DNA from: an uncultured Lachnospiraceae bacterium
GTDB taxonomy: Bacteria; Bacillota; Clostridia; Lachnospirales; Lachnospiraceae
NCBI GenBank assembly: GCA_902779355.1
Contig: CACZBF010000003.1
Coordinates: forward strand, 124,001 to 188,000
Direction of reading: 5' to 3'
DNA length: 64,000 bases
Both the position numbers and the translations under genes were made by a program. Below the pieces are notes generated by a model, which saw nothing but the letters and a program-made list of their open reading frames with translations, did not search any database and was not told the origin of the DNA. The stretch's first letter is position 1. The number at the start of each line of letters is the position of its first letter. Positions 8,639 through 16,715 of the stretch are shown one piece after another.

Positions 8639-9859
8639 ATGGACACGCGAAACGAACAGAACAAAATACTGCTATTTCCGGAACGTCTGGATGCGGCAAA
8701 TTCCCCGAAATATTTGGAACAGTACATGAAAATTGTCGATGCGCTGCCAAAAGACACAGCGCTGATCGGAGACCTTTCCGAAACGAATTATCTTTCCAGT
8801 TCAGGGCTGCGTCTGGTACTGACCATTGCGAAGAAGAGACCGGATTTAAGACTGATCCATGTTTTGCCGAAGGTTTATGACGTACTGGATATGACAGGAC
8901 TTGCCAAAAAGGTCCGGGTGGAACGTCAGATTATCAAGATCGATCCGATCACAACCGAACCCATCGCGTGTGGGTCCAACGGAGAAGTGTATGTGATCGA
9001 AAATGACATCATCGTAAAAATGTTTTCCGACAAAACCACGGAGGAGGAGATCTACGAAGAGTGGCGGAATGCCAAGATCGCGCTAACGCTCGGTGTGCCT
9101 TCTGCAATCTGCTATTCTATTGTGACCGACGGAGAGCGGCTTGGGATCATGTTTGAACGGATGGAGACGACAAGCCTGGCGAGTCTGATCTATGCGGATT
9201 ACGACAATTTTGATGACTATGCGCAGCGTTTCGCGGCGCTCTTGAAGGAGATGCATGAGATCTGCGATCCCCTCCACGAACTACACAGCGTACAAGAAGC
9301 CTTTACGGCACTCATCGAAAAAGCAGAGTACCTGTCGAATGAGGAACGGGAAAAAATGAATGCTTTTCTGGAGGCAGTGCCGGAGCGTGACAATGTGGTA
9401 CATGGCGATTTTCATCCGAACAATATCGGTGAAGTCTTCGGCGAACTGATCCTTTTAGACATGGCGGAGATCGGCTATGGCAACCCGGTTTTCGACTTTA
9501 TAGCATCTTATTATGATCTGGTGTTGTCCGGTGCGACCGTCGGAAAAGAACATCCGGAAGTGACAAAAAGGTTTTTCGGTCTGGAAGTTGCGGAACTTGC
9601 AAAACTGTGGAATATATTGATGGCGCAGTATTTTGCCGATGCGGATGATGAAAAGAAACAGTTTTTTCAGGAGACCATCAATTGGATGTTGGGATTTAAA
9701 CTCCTTCTTTTCCCTGTGTTGCATCCGAATCATCCGAACGAGACACATGAACGATGGATCAGGCTCGGAAAAGAACGGTTCATCGATCATTTTGAAGAAC
9801 TGATGCAAAGGATCCCTGAGATCGATCAGATGATCGCAGGGGCGCTTGGCAATCACTGA
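8639..9859 (+). CDS. STAS domain fused to APH-type phosphotransferase
   Basis: A 406-residue two-domain protein resembling the TIGR02172 family. Residues 1 to about 100 form a STAS (anti-sigma-factor-antagonist) fold with DLSETNYLSSSGLRLV, where phosphorylatable serines normally sit. From about 115 to the end is an aminoglycoside/choline-kinase-like domain with a plausible ATP lysine (IIVKMF), the catalytic loop VVHGDFHPNNIG and the metal motif LLDMAEIGYGNP. No membrane segments. GGAGG six bases before the ATG fixes the start. The domain mix suggests a switch protein with built-in phosphotransfer; whether it phosphorylates its own STAS domain or a small molecule cannot be read from sequence. 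The SpoIIE-type phosphatases 5-8 kb upstream are possible partners. Confidence 0.85.
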   Translation: MDTRNEQNKILLFPERLDAANSPKYLEQYMKIVDALPKDTALIGDLSETNYLSSSGLRLVLTIAKKRPDLRLIHVLPKVYDVLDMTGLAKKVRVERQIIKIDPITTEPIACGSNGEVYVIENDIIVKMFSDKTTEEEIYEEWRNAKIALTLGVPSAICYSIVTDGERLGIMFERMETTSLASLIYADYDNFDDYAQRFAALLKEMHEICDPLHELHSVQEAFTALIEKAEYLSNEEREKMNAFLEAVPERDNVVHGDFHPNNIGEVFGELILLDMAEIGYGNPVFDFIASYYDLVLSGATVGKEHPEVTKRFFGLEVAELAKLWNILMAQYFADADDEKKQFFQETINWMLGFKLLLFPVLHPNHPNETHERWIRLGKERFIDHFEELMQRIPEIDQMIAGALGNH

Positions 9860-9910
9860 TCCGCATACATGGACGTGCAGGGGATTTCTAAATAAGGAGA
9901 AAAAGAAAGA

Positions 9911-10945
9911 ATGATCACGATCAAAGAAATTGCAAACCGCCTCGGGATGAGCCCGACGACGGTCAGCAACGTTATCAGGGGAAAGACGGGAGAAGTATCT
10001 CCGGAAACCATTGCACGCGTACAAAAGTTTCTGGAAGAGGTGGAGTACGTCCCGAATATCAACGCGCGGAATCTTGCCCAAAATCAGTCCAAGATCATTG
10101 GCGTCGTATTGAAGACGGTAGAGGAACGGTTTACGCATATTCTTGCAGATGCATTCGTTTCGGAACTGCTTGGAGGGATCGAAGAAGAGATCCGGAGAGC
10201 AGGTTATTTTATGATGCTTTACATCTCGGATGATATTGCCGAGATCCTGAAATATGTAGCCACCTGGAATGTGGACGGCCTTCTGCTGTTCTGGATGCAG
10301 GACGATGATGCGCTCCGTATTTATAAGAAGTACCGGAAACCGGTGGTCTGCGTGGATACCTATATCAAGAAGGAGACGATCGACCAGTTTGAGAATTCCT
10401 TTGTCAATATCGGATTGACGGATGAGCAGGGGAGTTATGATGCCGTCTCTTATCTGATCCAAGCAGGACATGAACGCATCGGATTCCTGACGGATGATCT
10501 GTCCGGCGTGGATATGGAGCGATTCCACGGGTACCGGAGGGCGCTTGCCGACAACGGGATCGAGTACAGCGATCGGTATATGCTGACTTTCCGTTCAACA
10601 AAAGAGGATATGGAAAAAACGCTCAAGCGTGCGGCAGAAAAGGCAAAGAAAATGACGGCAGTATTTTGCTGCTCCGATACCTTTGCGGTAATGCTGATGA
10701 ATGAATGCTTCCGTCAGGGGATACGGGTTCCCGAGGACCTTTCCATCATGGGATTTGATGACAGCTTCACCGGAAAGCTATGCAGACCGGCGCTTTCTAC
10801 GGTCCATCAGGACATTGCCTATAAAGGAGAGCTTGCTACGAAGACGCTTTTCGGCATGATACGAGGAGAGCGACCAAAGGAAAATGAAGTCATTCTGCCC
10901 ACGGAACTCATCATCCGGGAAAGCATCCAAAAGATTTCGAAATAA
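9911..10945 (+). CDS. LacI-family transcriptional regulator
   Basis: A 344-residue regulator with an N-terminal LacI helix-turn-helix (ITIKEIANRLGMSPTTVSNV) and hinge (NARNLA, about residues 50-56), followed by a periplasmic-binding-protein-like effector domain with the typical GFLTDD, AVFCCSDTFAVMLMNE and PEDLSIMGFDDS segments. Full length for the family. AAGGAG lies about 11 bases before the ATG. Its neighbours are sugar genes on both sides, and the palindromes at 8494 and 12464 are plausible operators, so it probably represses alpha-glucoside or sucrose genes until an imported sugar binds. The ligand is unknown. Confidence 0.93.
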   Translation: MITIKEIANRLGMSPTTVSNVIRGKTGEVSPETIARVQKFLEEVEYVPNINARNLAQNQSKIIGVVLKTVEERFTHILADAFVSELLGGIEEEIRRAGYFMMLYISDDIAEILKYVATWNVDGLLLFWMQDDDALRIYKKYRKPVVCVDTYIKKETIDQFENSFVNIGLTDEQGSYDAVSYLIQAGHERIGFLTDDLSGVDMERFHGYRRALADNGIEYSDRYMLTFRSTKEDMEKTLKRAAEKAKKMTAVFCCSDTFAVMLMNECFRQGIRVPEDLSIMGFDDSFTGKLCRPALSTVHQDIAYKGELATKTLFGMIRGERPKENEVILPTELIIRESIQKISK

Positions 10946-10981
10946 ACAGTGGCGTATGACAGGAAGGAGAAGTCATAGCAG

Positions 10982-11292
10982 ATGGCAGGAATCAGAGAGA
11001 TTGCGGAGAAAGCGGGCGTATCCATCTCAACGGTATCAAACGTACTGCATCATAAGAACAGTGCTTCCAAGGAAACACGGGAGAAGATCTTTGCCATCGC
11101 GCAGGAACTCGGTTATGAGATCCCGGGGGAACGGAAGGAGAAGAACCGGACCATCGTCCTGAACTTCAGCGATTTTGATACGTTATATTATCTGGATATC
11201 CTTCATGGGATCAGTGATTACGCCTATGCAAAGGGATACAGTCTGTTGATCTGTACCGGTGAAAACTTCCCGCAGTACGCAACATCCGAACT
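10982..11292 (+). pseudogene. LacI-family regulator, 5' remnant fused to the next remnant
   Basis: A start codon and about 100 residues of a second LacI regulator: helix-turn-helix AGIREIAEKAGVSISTVSNV, hinge region and the first strands of the effector domain (ILHGISDYAYAKGYSLLICTGENFP). Similarity to the family then stops, and the frame closes at 11305 after reading into a different gene. The missing two thirds means no effector binding. The helix-turn-helix itself is intact, so a short DNA-binding peptide could still be made. A GGAAGGAG site precedes the ATG at slightly long spacing. The junction with the binding-protein tail lies near 11285-11300. Confidence 0.85.
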
Positions 11293-11504
11293 CTGCTGCG
11301 GCTGACGATCCGTTTGCAAAGACGATCTCTGACTATACCACAGCAGGCAAGACCTCTGCATGGCATTGGCTGTCGATGAAGGAAGGAATCGGACAGAATG
11401 CGACCGGTGTTGTATTCCAAGACTATGCGATGGGCAACTTCCCGGATGCACAGACTTTCCTTGACACCTTGCAGAGCGTTTGTACAAACTATTATGCAAA
11501 CTGA
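11293..11504 (+). pseudogene. Sugar-binding lipoprotein, 3' remnant
   Basis: Only the last 70 or so residues of an extracellular solute-binding protein remain, in a different frame from the LacI fragment. The segment DDPFAKTISDYTTAGKTSAW and the ending CTNYYAN align closely with the tail of the intact binding protein ending at 13897 (EDPFAQTIADYTAAGKTSAW, QEYYAN). The signal peptide and both lobes are gone. With the LacI fragment this looks like a single deletion joining two genes of an older regulator-transporter locus. The nucleotide match to the intact copy is imperfect, so it is a paralogue rather than a recent copy. Confidence 0.82.
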
Positions 11505-11529
11505 GATCCGGATCATACAAACTGAATCT

Positions 11530-12306
11530 AATGACGCGAACGGGCGAAACAGACAGGAAGCCATGTTCGGAAATGCGAATGGTTATATTGGGGTATGCGG
11601 CACACTCGAGGAGGGTGTGCCGTCCCAATTTCCGACCATGCAGACGATCGGCCTGACCGTGGCGGGAGAAGAATTTCTGCTGTGGCCAGAGAGCGGATCG
11701 GAGAGCGGTGTCCCAAAGGACAGACCAGCCGGGTTCACGGAGTACAATGACCTGGGTCAGAGCCCTTCCGGAAAAAAGATCCACATCCGTATCCGACGTA
11801 TGGTACATTTCCTGATTCCAGAGCTCTTAACGATCGAATATGAAGCAGAACCGCTGAATTTTGCCGGAGAGCTTGTGTTTGATTCGTATCATATCCCGGA
11901 GGCCGCCAATATTTTAGAAAGCGATAGCTCCGGTGACGGAGAGGAGCGCTTCTGTGAATTGATAACAATGGACAAAGGTTTTCGTGGGGATACGTCGTGG
12001 TCACTCACAAAAATACAGGAGAGTGACGTGCGTATCGCACTTGCATCGAGACATACCGTGTCGAAAGAAGAGGGAGAAGAGATCGTCCTGCGGGAAGAAG
12101 GCGAGCGTCTCATCACAAGGATCCGTATTCCCGCCCAAAAAGCGGAGAAAGTGACACTGTTCAAATACATCACTGTTTCAGACTCCATCAGGCAGAAAGA
12201 TCCGAATACGCATGCGTATTCTGTGCTGAAAAAGGCGATATCGTCGGATATCAGAGACCTCTATGAAAAGCAGAGCACTTATCTCTGTTCTGTTTTCCCT
12301 ATATGA
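11530..12306 (+). pseudogene. GH65 glycoside phosphorylase, internally deleted and truncated
   Basis: The translation contains the hallmarks of the N-terminal beta-sandwich of GH65 (maltose/kojibiose-type phosphorylases): NGYIGVCGTLEEGVP, later GKKIHIRIRRM, ELLTIEYEAEPLNFAGEL, and LFKYITVSDS with the following linker helix. About 40 residues expected between the LEEGVP segment and the DGEEF-like strand (here AGEEF) are missing, and the whole (alpha/alpha)6 catalytic barrel is absent: the frame stops after about 260 recognisable residues, where the family has about 750. An in-frame ATG at 11398 lies inside the preceding remnant and is not a credible start. Intact members release beta- or alpha-glucose-1-phosphate from disaccharides; this copy cannot. 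Confidence 0.8.
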
Positions 12307-12343
12307 AACCCACAAAAACAAATCCTGTAATTTGGTGAAAATG

Positions 12344-12380
12344 ACGAAAAATGCGTTTGTTTTCGTTTTTTTGTCAAAAA
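12344..12380 (+). repeat. AT-rich inverted repeats upstream of sugar operon
   Basis: ACGAAAA (12344-12350) and TTTTCGT (12360-12366) flank 9 bases, followed by a T-run that itself pairs with an A-run around GTC. They could be a weak terminator insulating the GH65 remnant or a regulatory site. The stems are AT-rich, so the call is tentative. Confidence 0.3.
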
Positions 12381-12409
12381 AAGGTTGCATTTTTTTCGAA
12401 ATGGGGTAT

Positions 12410-12418
12410 TGTTATATT
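12410..12418 (+). promoter_or_regulatory. Extended -10 promoter of sugar ABC operon
   Basis: TGTTATATT is an extended -10 (TGnTATATT). No -35 at standard spacing is seen (TTGCAT lies 22 bases upstream). The transcript would start near 12425, inside the CTTAAACGCAAAAG half-palindrome, giving a leader of about 85 bases. Confidence 0.5.
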
Positions 12419-12420
12419 AA

Positions 12421-12434
12421 CTTAAACGCAAAAG
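12421..12434. promoter_or_regulatory. Weaker LacI-like operator half-site
   Basis: CTTAAACGCAAAAG has the same central CG and outer CTT/AAG as the two better palindromes, and overlaps the predicted transcript start. Its CGCAAAAGTT (12427-12436) is also the inverted partner of AACTTTTGCG at 12462-12471, so the two may form a dual operator or a leader hairpin. Confidence 0.4.
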
Positions 12435-12463
12435 TTCATAGAAACATACTTTGTGTCTTGTAA

Positions 12464-12477
12464 CTTTTGCGGTAAAG
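12464..12477. promoter_or_regulatory. Predicted LacI-family operator
   Basis: CTTTTGCGGTAAAG, a 14-bp palindrome with central CG, two bases different from the 8494-8507 site before the alpha-glucosidase operon. It lies about 40 bases into the predicted leader and 32 bases before the binding-protein start. Confidence 0.5.
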
Positions 12478-12508
12478 CAACTCACAGGTTTATTTAAAGG
12501 AGGAACGT

Positions 12509-13897
12509 ATGAAGAAGAAAGTTTTGGCACTTCTGATGACAGGCGTTATGGCGGCTTCGCTGGCAGCCTGCGGCGAGACTGCAGCAGCACCGGCAGCAGA
12601 TGCTTCCGCAGACGCAGCAGCTACTGAAGCAGCACCGGCAGCAGACGCTTCCGCAGATGCAGCAGCAGACACAGCAGCAGACACAGCAGCTGTTGAGACG
12701 CCCGAAGGCGGTATCCGTCTCGTCAACGGAAAGATCGAGGTTGACTCGATGCTGAAGGAAGCAGCAGCAAAGTATGAAGAAGAGACCGGCGTACCGGTTG
12801 TGATCGAGTCCATGGGTGGCGGTATCAATATTCAGGATACCCTAAAGGGCTACTATCAGGCAGACAACATGCCCGACATCTTCGTTTGCGGCAGCGATGA
12901 CGATTTTGGCAACTGGGACGGCATGCTGGTAGACATGAGCGGTGAGAAGTGGGCAAGTGATACGGAAGCAGCTTATGTAAGCAAAGATTATGGCACGATC
13001 GGTTTCCCGTATACCACAGAAGCAATCGGTCTTGCATACAACGCAGACATTCTGGAGAAGGCTGGCGTTGATCCGAAGTCGATCACCGGTCCGGAATCCA
13101 TGGCAAAAGCCTTTGAGACGATCGATTCCAAGAAGGATGAGCTTGGACTGACCGCAGTCATCGGCTGGTACACCGAGCCGAAAGACCTGTATTGGTCCAC
13201 CGGTTCCCACAGCTTTGCAAACTATCTGGATGCAGGTCTGAAGAGAGATGATACGACCTACTCTGATATGCTTGCAGACGGCGGCAAGATCGATGAGAGC
13301 CGTTTCCATGATTACGCTGAGATGGTAGCGCTGTTCAACAAATACACAGACCCGAACGGCGTATCCGGCACCTATGACAACCAGGTACAGGGTTTTGCAA
13401 GCGGCAAGTATGCGTTTGTAACACAGGGTTCCTGGATCGGCGCATCCATGACCGATCAGTACAAGGATGACTATGCAGCAGCCGGCAACTTCAAGGTTGG
13501 CATGATCCCGTACGCATTCGAAGAAGGCATTGATACGATCCTGACGAACTCCCCGTCCTGGTGGGCTGTATTCGACAACGACAACAAGGATGCATCCCTT
13601 GCATTCCTGCAGTGGCTGAGCGAGGATGAAGGACAGGAGATCCTCGTTATGAAGGCCGGTTTCGTAAGCCCGTTCAAGTCCTGCACGTATGTTGCTGAGG
13701 ATCCCTTTGCACAAACCATCGCGGACTACACCGCAGCAGGCAAGACCTCCGCTTGGCATTGGCTGAAGAACAAAGCAGGCCTCGATCAGAACGCTCTGGG
13801 TCAGCTTTACACAGACTTCACTCTTGGTGTAATTCCGGATGCTGATCAGTTCACGCAGGCAGTGATGAGCAAAGTTCAGGAGTACTACGCAAACTAA
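12509..13897 (+). CDS. Sugar ABC transporter substrate-binding lipoprotein
   Basis: A 462-residue MalE-like (family 1) binding protein. It has a lipoprotein signal ending in the lipobox LAAC (Cys21), then an unusual 40-residue Ala/Asp/Glu-rich linker of near-repeats (APAADASADAAA), then the two-lobe binding fold with typical GFPYTTEAIGLAYN, FASGKYAFVTQGSWIGA and SPSWWAVF segments. AAAGGAGG is placed ideally before the ATG. It heads an operon with two permeases; no ATPase gene is in the window, so a shared MsmK-type ATPase elsewhere is likely. Neighbouring enzymes point to sucrose or alpha-glucosides as cargo. Confidence 0.93.
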   Translation: MKKKVLALLMTGVMAASLAACGETAAAPAADASADAAATEAAPAADASADAAADTAADTAAVETPEGGIRLVNGKIEVDSMLKEAAAKYEEETGVPVVIESMGGGINIQDTLKGYYQADNMPDIFVCGSDDDFGNWDGMLVDMSGEKWASDTEAAYVSKDYGTIGFPYTTEAIGLAYNADILEKAGVDPKSITGPESMAKAFETIDSKKDELGLTAVIGWYTEPKDLYWSTGSHSFANYLDAGLKRDDTTYSDMLADGGKIDESRFHDYAEMVALFNKYTDPNGVSGTYDNQVQGFASGKYAFVTQGSWIGASMTDQYKDDYAAAGNFKVGMIPYAFEEGIDTILTNSPSWWAVFDNDNKDASLAFLQWLSEDEGQEILVMKAGFVSPFKSCTYVAEDPFAQTIADYTAAGKTSAWHWLKNKAGLDQNALGQLYTDFTLGVIPDADQFTQAVMSKVQEYYAN

Positions 13898-13919
13898 TCC
13901 GTAAGGATCAAGAAATTGA

Positions 13920-13943
13920 TAGGGGCGGCAAATGCCGCCCCTA
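13920..13943 (+). terminator. Strong intercistronic hairpin after binding-protein gene
   Basis: TAGGGGCGGC and GCCGCCCCTA form a perfect 10-bp GC-rich stem with an AAAT loop, followed by AATAAAAATA rather than a T-run. It probably stabilises the binding-protein mRNA 3' end or allows partial read-through, giving more binding protein than permease. Confidence 0.65.
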
Positions 13944-14030
13944 ATAAAAATATAGACTCACGTTTACAGGCTACGGCGAAAACGCTGCAGCCTCAATGCA
14001 TGTTCGTCTTGGATTGTGGAGGGGTACTTT

Positions 14031-15077
14031 ATGCAAAGTGTTGGGAAAAAACTACTTTCGATCGTAATCCTTCTGGCCGGTATTGCGATGCTGATCGCGG
14101 CGCTGGCGATGGATTTCACCGGAAGCAAATCTGATGCGCGCGGTCCGTTACTCGTGATCGGCATCATCGCTTTCTTTGTCGGGCTTTATTTGTTCCCGAC
14201 GTTAAAACATCACCGGAAGATCGTTTATTTTATCTTTCTGTTCCCGTTATTGTTTACTTTTGTGGTCACCGTGATCATACCGCTGGTACTCGGTATCGGC
14301 TATTCGTTCACGGACTGGACCGGTATCAAGTTTACACAGGTTGTCGGATTCCAGAATTATCTGACCATGTTTAAGGATCCTTCCTTTATCTGGTCGATTG
14401 TGATCACGTTCATCTTCGTGGCACTCAATATGGTTCTGGTCAACCTTGTGGCGTTTCTTCTCGCGCTGCTTTGTACGTCCGGTCTGAAGGGCGGCGGTTT
14501 CTTCCGCGCTTCCTATTTCCTGCCGAACCTGATCGGCGGTATCGTACTGGGCTACATCTGGCAGTTCGTCTTTAACAACGTATTGATCAGTCTGACCGGC
14601 AATGTTTCCATGCTGGTAAAGACCAATACGGCTTTATTCGCGATCGTAATCGTATATATCTGGCAGTATGCGGGATATATCATGTTGATCTATATCACGG
14701 GTCTGACGCAGATCCCGGGTGATGTACTGGAGGCTGCAAAGATCGACGGCGCAACGCCGGTCCAGACGCTTTTCCAGGTGAAGATCCCGATGATCGCATC
14801 GACCTTTACCATCTGCACCTTCCTGACGCTGACGTCCGCATTCAAACAGTTCGATGTGAACATGGCGTTGACGAACGGTACCGGTTCTGTTCCGAACTTC
14901 ATGGGAAGTTATCTGACGAACGGTACGCAGATGCTTGCACTGAATATCTATAACACAGCGATTTCGAAAAACAGCTACGCGCTCGGTCAGGCAAAGGCCG
15001 TTCTGTTCTTTATCATACTGGCGGTTGTCTCGCTGATCCAAGTGCGTATTTCCAACCGGAAGGAGGTGGAACTGTAA
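14031..15077 (+). CDS. Sugar ABC transporter permease, MalF type
   Basis: A 348-residue inner-membrane permease. Two extra N-terminal membrane helices (about residues 8-28 and 40-58) precede the six-helix binding-protein-dependent transport core. The EAA loop reads EAAKIDGATPVQTLFQVKIP, the contact site for the ATPase. GGAGGGG lies seven bases before this ATG; an in-frame GTG 15 bases upstream sits in that ribosome site and is rejected. Its stop overlaps the next ATG by one base (TAATG), so the two permeases are translationally coupled. Confidence 0.92.
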   Translation: MQSVGKKLLSIVILLAGIAMLIAALAMDFTGSKSDARGPLLVIGIIAFFVGLYLFPTLKHHRKIVYFIFLFPLLFTFVVTVIIPLVLGIGYSFTDWTGIKFTQVVGFQNYLTMFKDPSFIWSIVITFIFVALNMVLVNLVAFLLALLCTSGLKGGGFFRASYFLPNLIGGIVLGYIWQFVFNNVLISLTGNVSMLVKTNTALFAIVIVYIWQYAGYIMLIYITGLTQIPGDVLEAAKIDGATPVQTLFQVKIPMIASTFTICTFLTLTSAFKQFDVNMALTNGTGSVPNFMGSYLTNGTQMLALNIYNTAISKNSYALGQAKAVLFFIILAVVSLIQVRISNRKEVEL

Positions 15078-15964
15078 TGGGTGACGGAAGACAGGTAGGA
15101 AAAGAAGCAAAAGTCCGTGCGGTTCTATGTACCATCGTCGGGGTCGGTGTTGCGGCTTATGTATTATTCCCGTTTTATCTGGTGGTGTTGAACGCCTTTA
15201 AAGCGCAAAGTTCCATCGTAGAAAATCCCATCAGCTTTGCCGGCGCTTCATTCAAACAGCTGGCATCAAACCTGAATGCGGTTATCACCAACTCCAATTT
15301 CAATTTCTGGTATGCATTTGGGACGTCTGCTGTGATCACGGTGATCTCTCTGGTGCTGCTGGCTCTGTTCGGTGCAATGGCAGCATGGGTGATCAGCCGT
15401 AATAACAAGAAAAAATGGTCCGCGGCGATCTATATGGTATTTATCGCATCCATGATCATCCCGTTCCAGGTTGTCATGCTTCCGTTGATCTCCACGTTCC
15501 GTGACGTAGGAAAGTTCATAGGCATCGGCATGCTGCAATCGATCCCGGGTATTGTGTTTGCATATTGTGGATTCGGCGGGGCTATGACCGTATTTATCCT
15601 GGCCGGCTTTATCAAGGGTGTTCCGTATGATCTTGAGGAAGCGGCTTCCATCGATGGGTGTTCTCCGGAAGGGACGTTCTTCCGCGTGATCTTCCCGCTT
15701 CTCACACCGGTCATCACAACCGTGACGATTCTGAACGGTATGTGGATCTGGAACGATTACCTGCTGCCTTCTCTGATGCTTGGCCAGAACGGTAAAGTGA
15801 AAACGCTTCCGGTTGCAGTACAGGCTTTCGTCGGTTCCTATGTGAAACAGTGGGATCTGATCCTGACAGCCGCTTTGCTTGCGATCCTGCCGATGATCAT
15901 TATCTTCCTGATCGCGCAGAAACAGATCATGAGCGGAATGATTGAGGGCGCCGTAAAGGGATAA
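15077..15964 (+). CDS. Sugar ABC transporter permease, MalG type
   Basis: A 295-residue inner-membrane permease with six predicted helices and the EAA motif EEAASIDGCSPEGTFFRVIFPLL; it pairs with the MalF-type protein to form the channel. The first helix (VGVAAYVLFPFYLVVLNAFK) and the MWIWNDYLLPSLML segment are typical of MalG-like permeases. The start overlaps the stop of the upstream permease by one base, with GGAAGGAGG just before it. The DUF624 gene follows after seven bases. Confidence 0.92.
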   Translation: MGDGRQVGKEAKVRAVLCTIVGVGVAAYVLFPFYLVVLNAFKAQSSIVENPISFAGASFKQLASNLNAVITNSNFNFWYAFGTSAVITVISLVLLALFGAMAAWVISRNNKKKWSAAIYMVFIASMIIPFQVVMLPLISTFRDVGKFIGIGMLQSIPGIVFAYCGFGGAMTVFILAGFIKGVPYDLEEAASIDGCSPEGTFFRVIFPLLTPVITTVTILNGMWIWNDYLLPSLMLGQNGKVKTLPVAVQAFVGSYVKQWDLILTAALLAILPMIIIFLIAQKQIMSGMIEGAVKG

Positions 15965-15971
15965 GACTTAC

Positions 15972-16715
15972 ATGAACTTTTTTAGTGCTGAGGGCCCGCT
16001 TATGCGGGCTCTAAGTAATCTCGTTACCTTATTACTTTTAAACATCATGACGGCGATCTGCTGTCTCCCGGTGATTACAGCCGGAGCAGCGTTCTCCTCC
16101 CTGCATTACATGATCATGAAGATGATGGACGGAGAGGATGCGCATCTGTGGAAACGGTATTTTACGCAGTTTCGCGGAAATCTAAAAACCTCCACCGGCG
16201 TTTGGATCGTTTTTCTTCTGGTGGGAGCATTTCTGTGGTTTGATTATCATGCACTTGTCGGCCAGAACGACAATCCGCTCCGCATCCTGATGGTACCGCT
16301 TTGGGTATTGTTGTTTTTGACAGCGCTCTTTTTTGTCTGGATCTTCCCGGTACTCGCACGATTTGACTGCGGATTTGGAGGCGCCTTTCGGAACGCAGGA
16401 AGGCTTGCGATCGGTTCCTTTCCGCGGACGCTTTTGATGGCGGCGATCTGGTTCGTGACGACGTTTGTCCTTTCCCAGTCATGGAAATTACTGCCATTAT
16501 TTTTCCTGTTCGGGCTGTCACTGCCGGCGTATTTGTCTGCGCTGGTCTATTATCCGGTGATCAGAAAGATGATCGAGCGCAAAGAAGAAGAGAATGGTGA
16601 TGCGATGAGTGACGCGCCCTATGACAGTGAGACAGATGCAGCGCACATCGAAGGGACAGAGGCATCATCTGTAGAACAGGATACCAGGGATACTGTTGAT
16701 GACGAGACAACTTGA
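15972..16715 (+). CDS. DUF624 (YesL-like) membrane protein
   Basis: A 247-residue protein with about five hydrophobic segments and the family opening MNFFSAEGPLMRALSNL followed by LLLLNIMTAICCLPVITAGA. YesL-like proteins are routinely found beside family-1 sugar ABC transporters in Firmicutes; their role is not established. The last 45 residues are strongly acidic (DSETDAAHIEGTEASS), a tail not needed for the fold. A stable hairpin (GGCCCGC/GCGGGCT) lies inside the first 15 codons. The end overlaps the start of the GH32 gene. Confidence 0.85.
   Translation: MNFFSAEGPLMRALSNLVTLLLLNIMTAICCLPVITAGAAFSSLHYMIMKMMDGEDAHLWKRYFTQFRGNLKTSTGVWIVFLLVGAFLWFDYHALVGQNDNPLRILMVPLWVLLFLTALFFVWIFPVLARFDCGFGGAFRNAGRLAIGSFPRTLLMAAIWFVTTFVLSQSWKLLPLFFLFGLSLPAYLSALVYYPVIRKMIERKEEENGDAMSDAPYDSETDAAHIEGTEASSVEQDTRDTVDDETT

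Noticed and set aside
12575..12700. Tandem DNA repeat or CRISPR-like array
   Set aside because: The repetition is irregular and codes for an Ala-rich lipoprotein linker in frame.
14016..14030. GTG start for the MalF-type permease
   Set aside because: The GTG overlaps the GGAGGGG ribosome site serving ATG 14031.
15990..16015. Terminator inside the DUF624 gene start
   Set aside because: The GC-rich hairpin lies in codons matching the family N-terminus and has no T-run.
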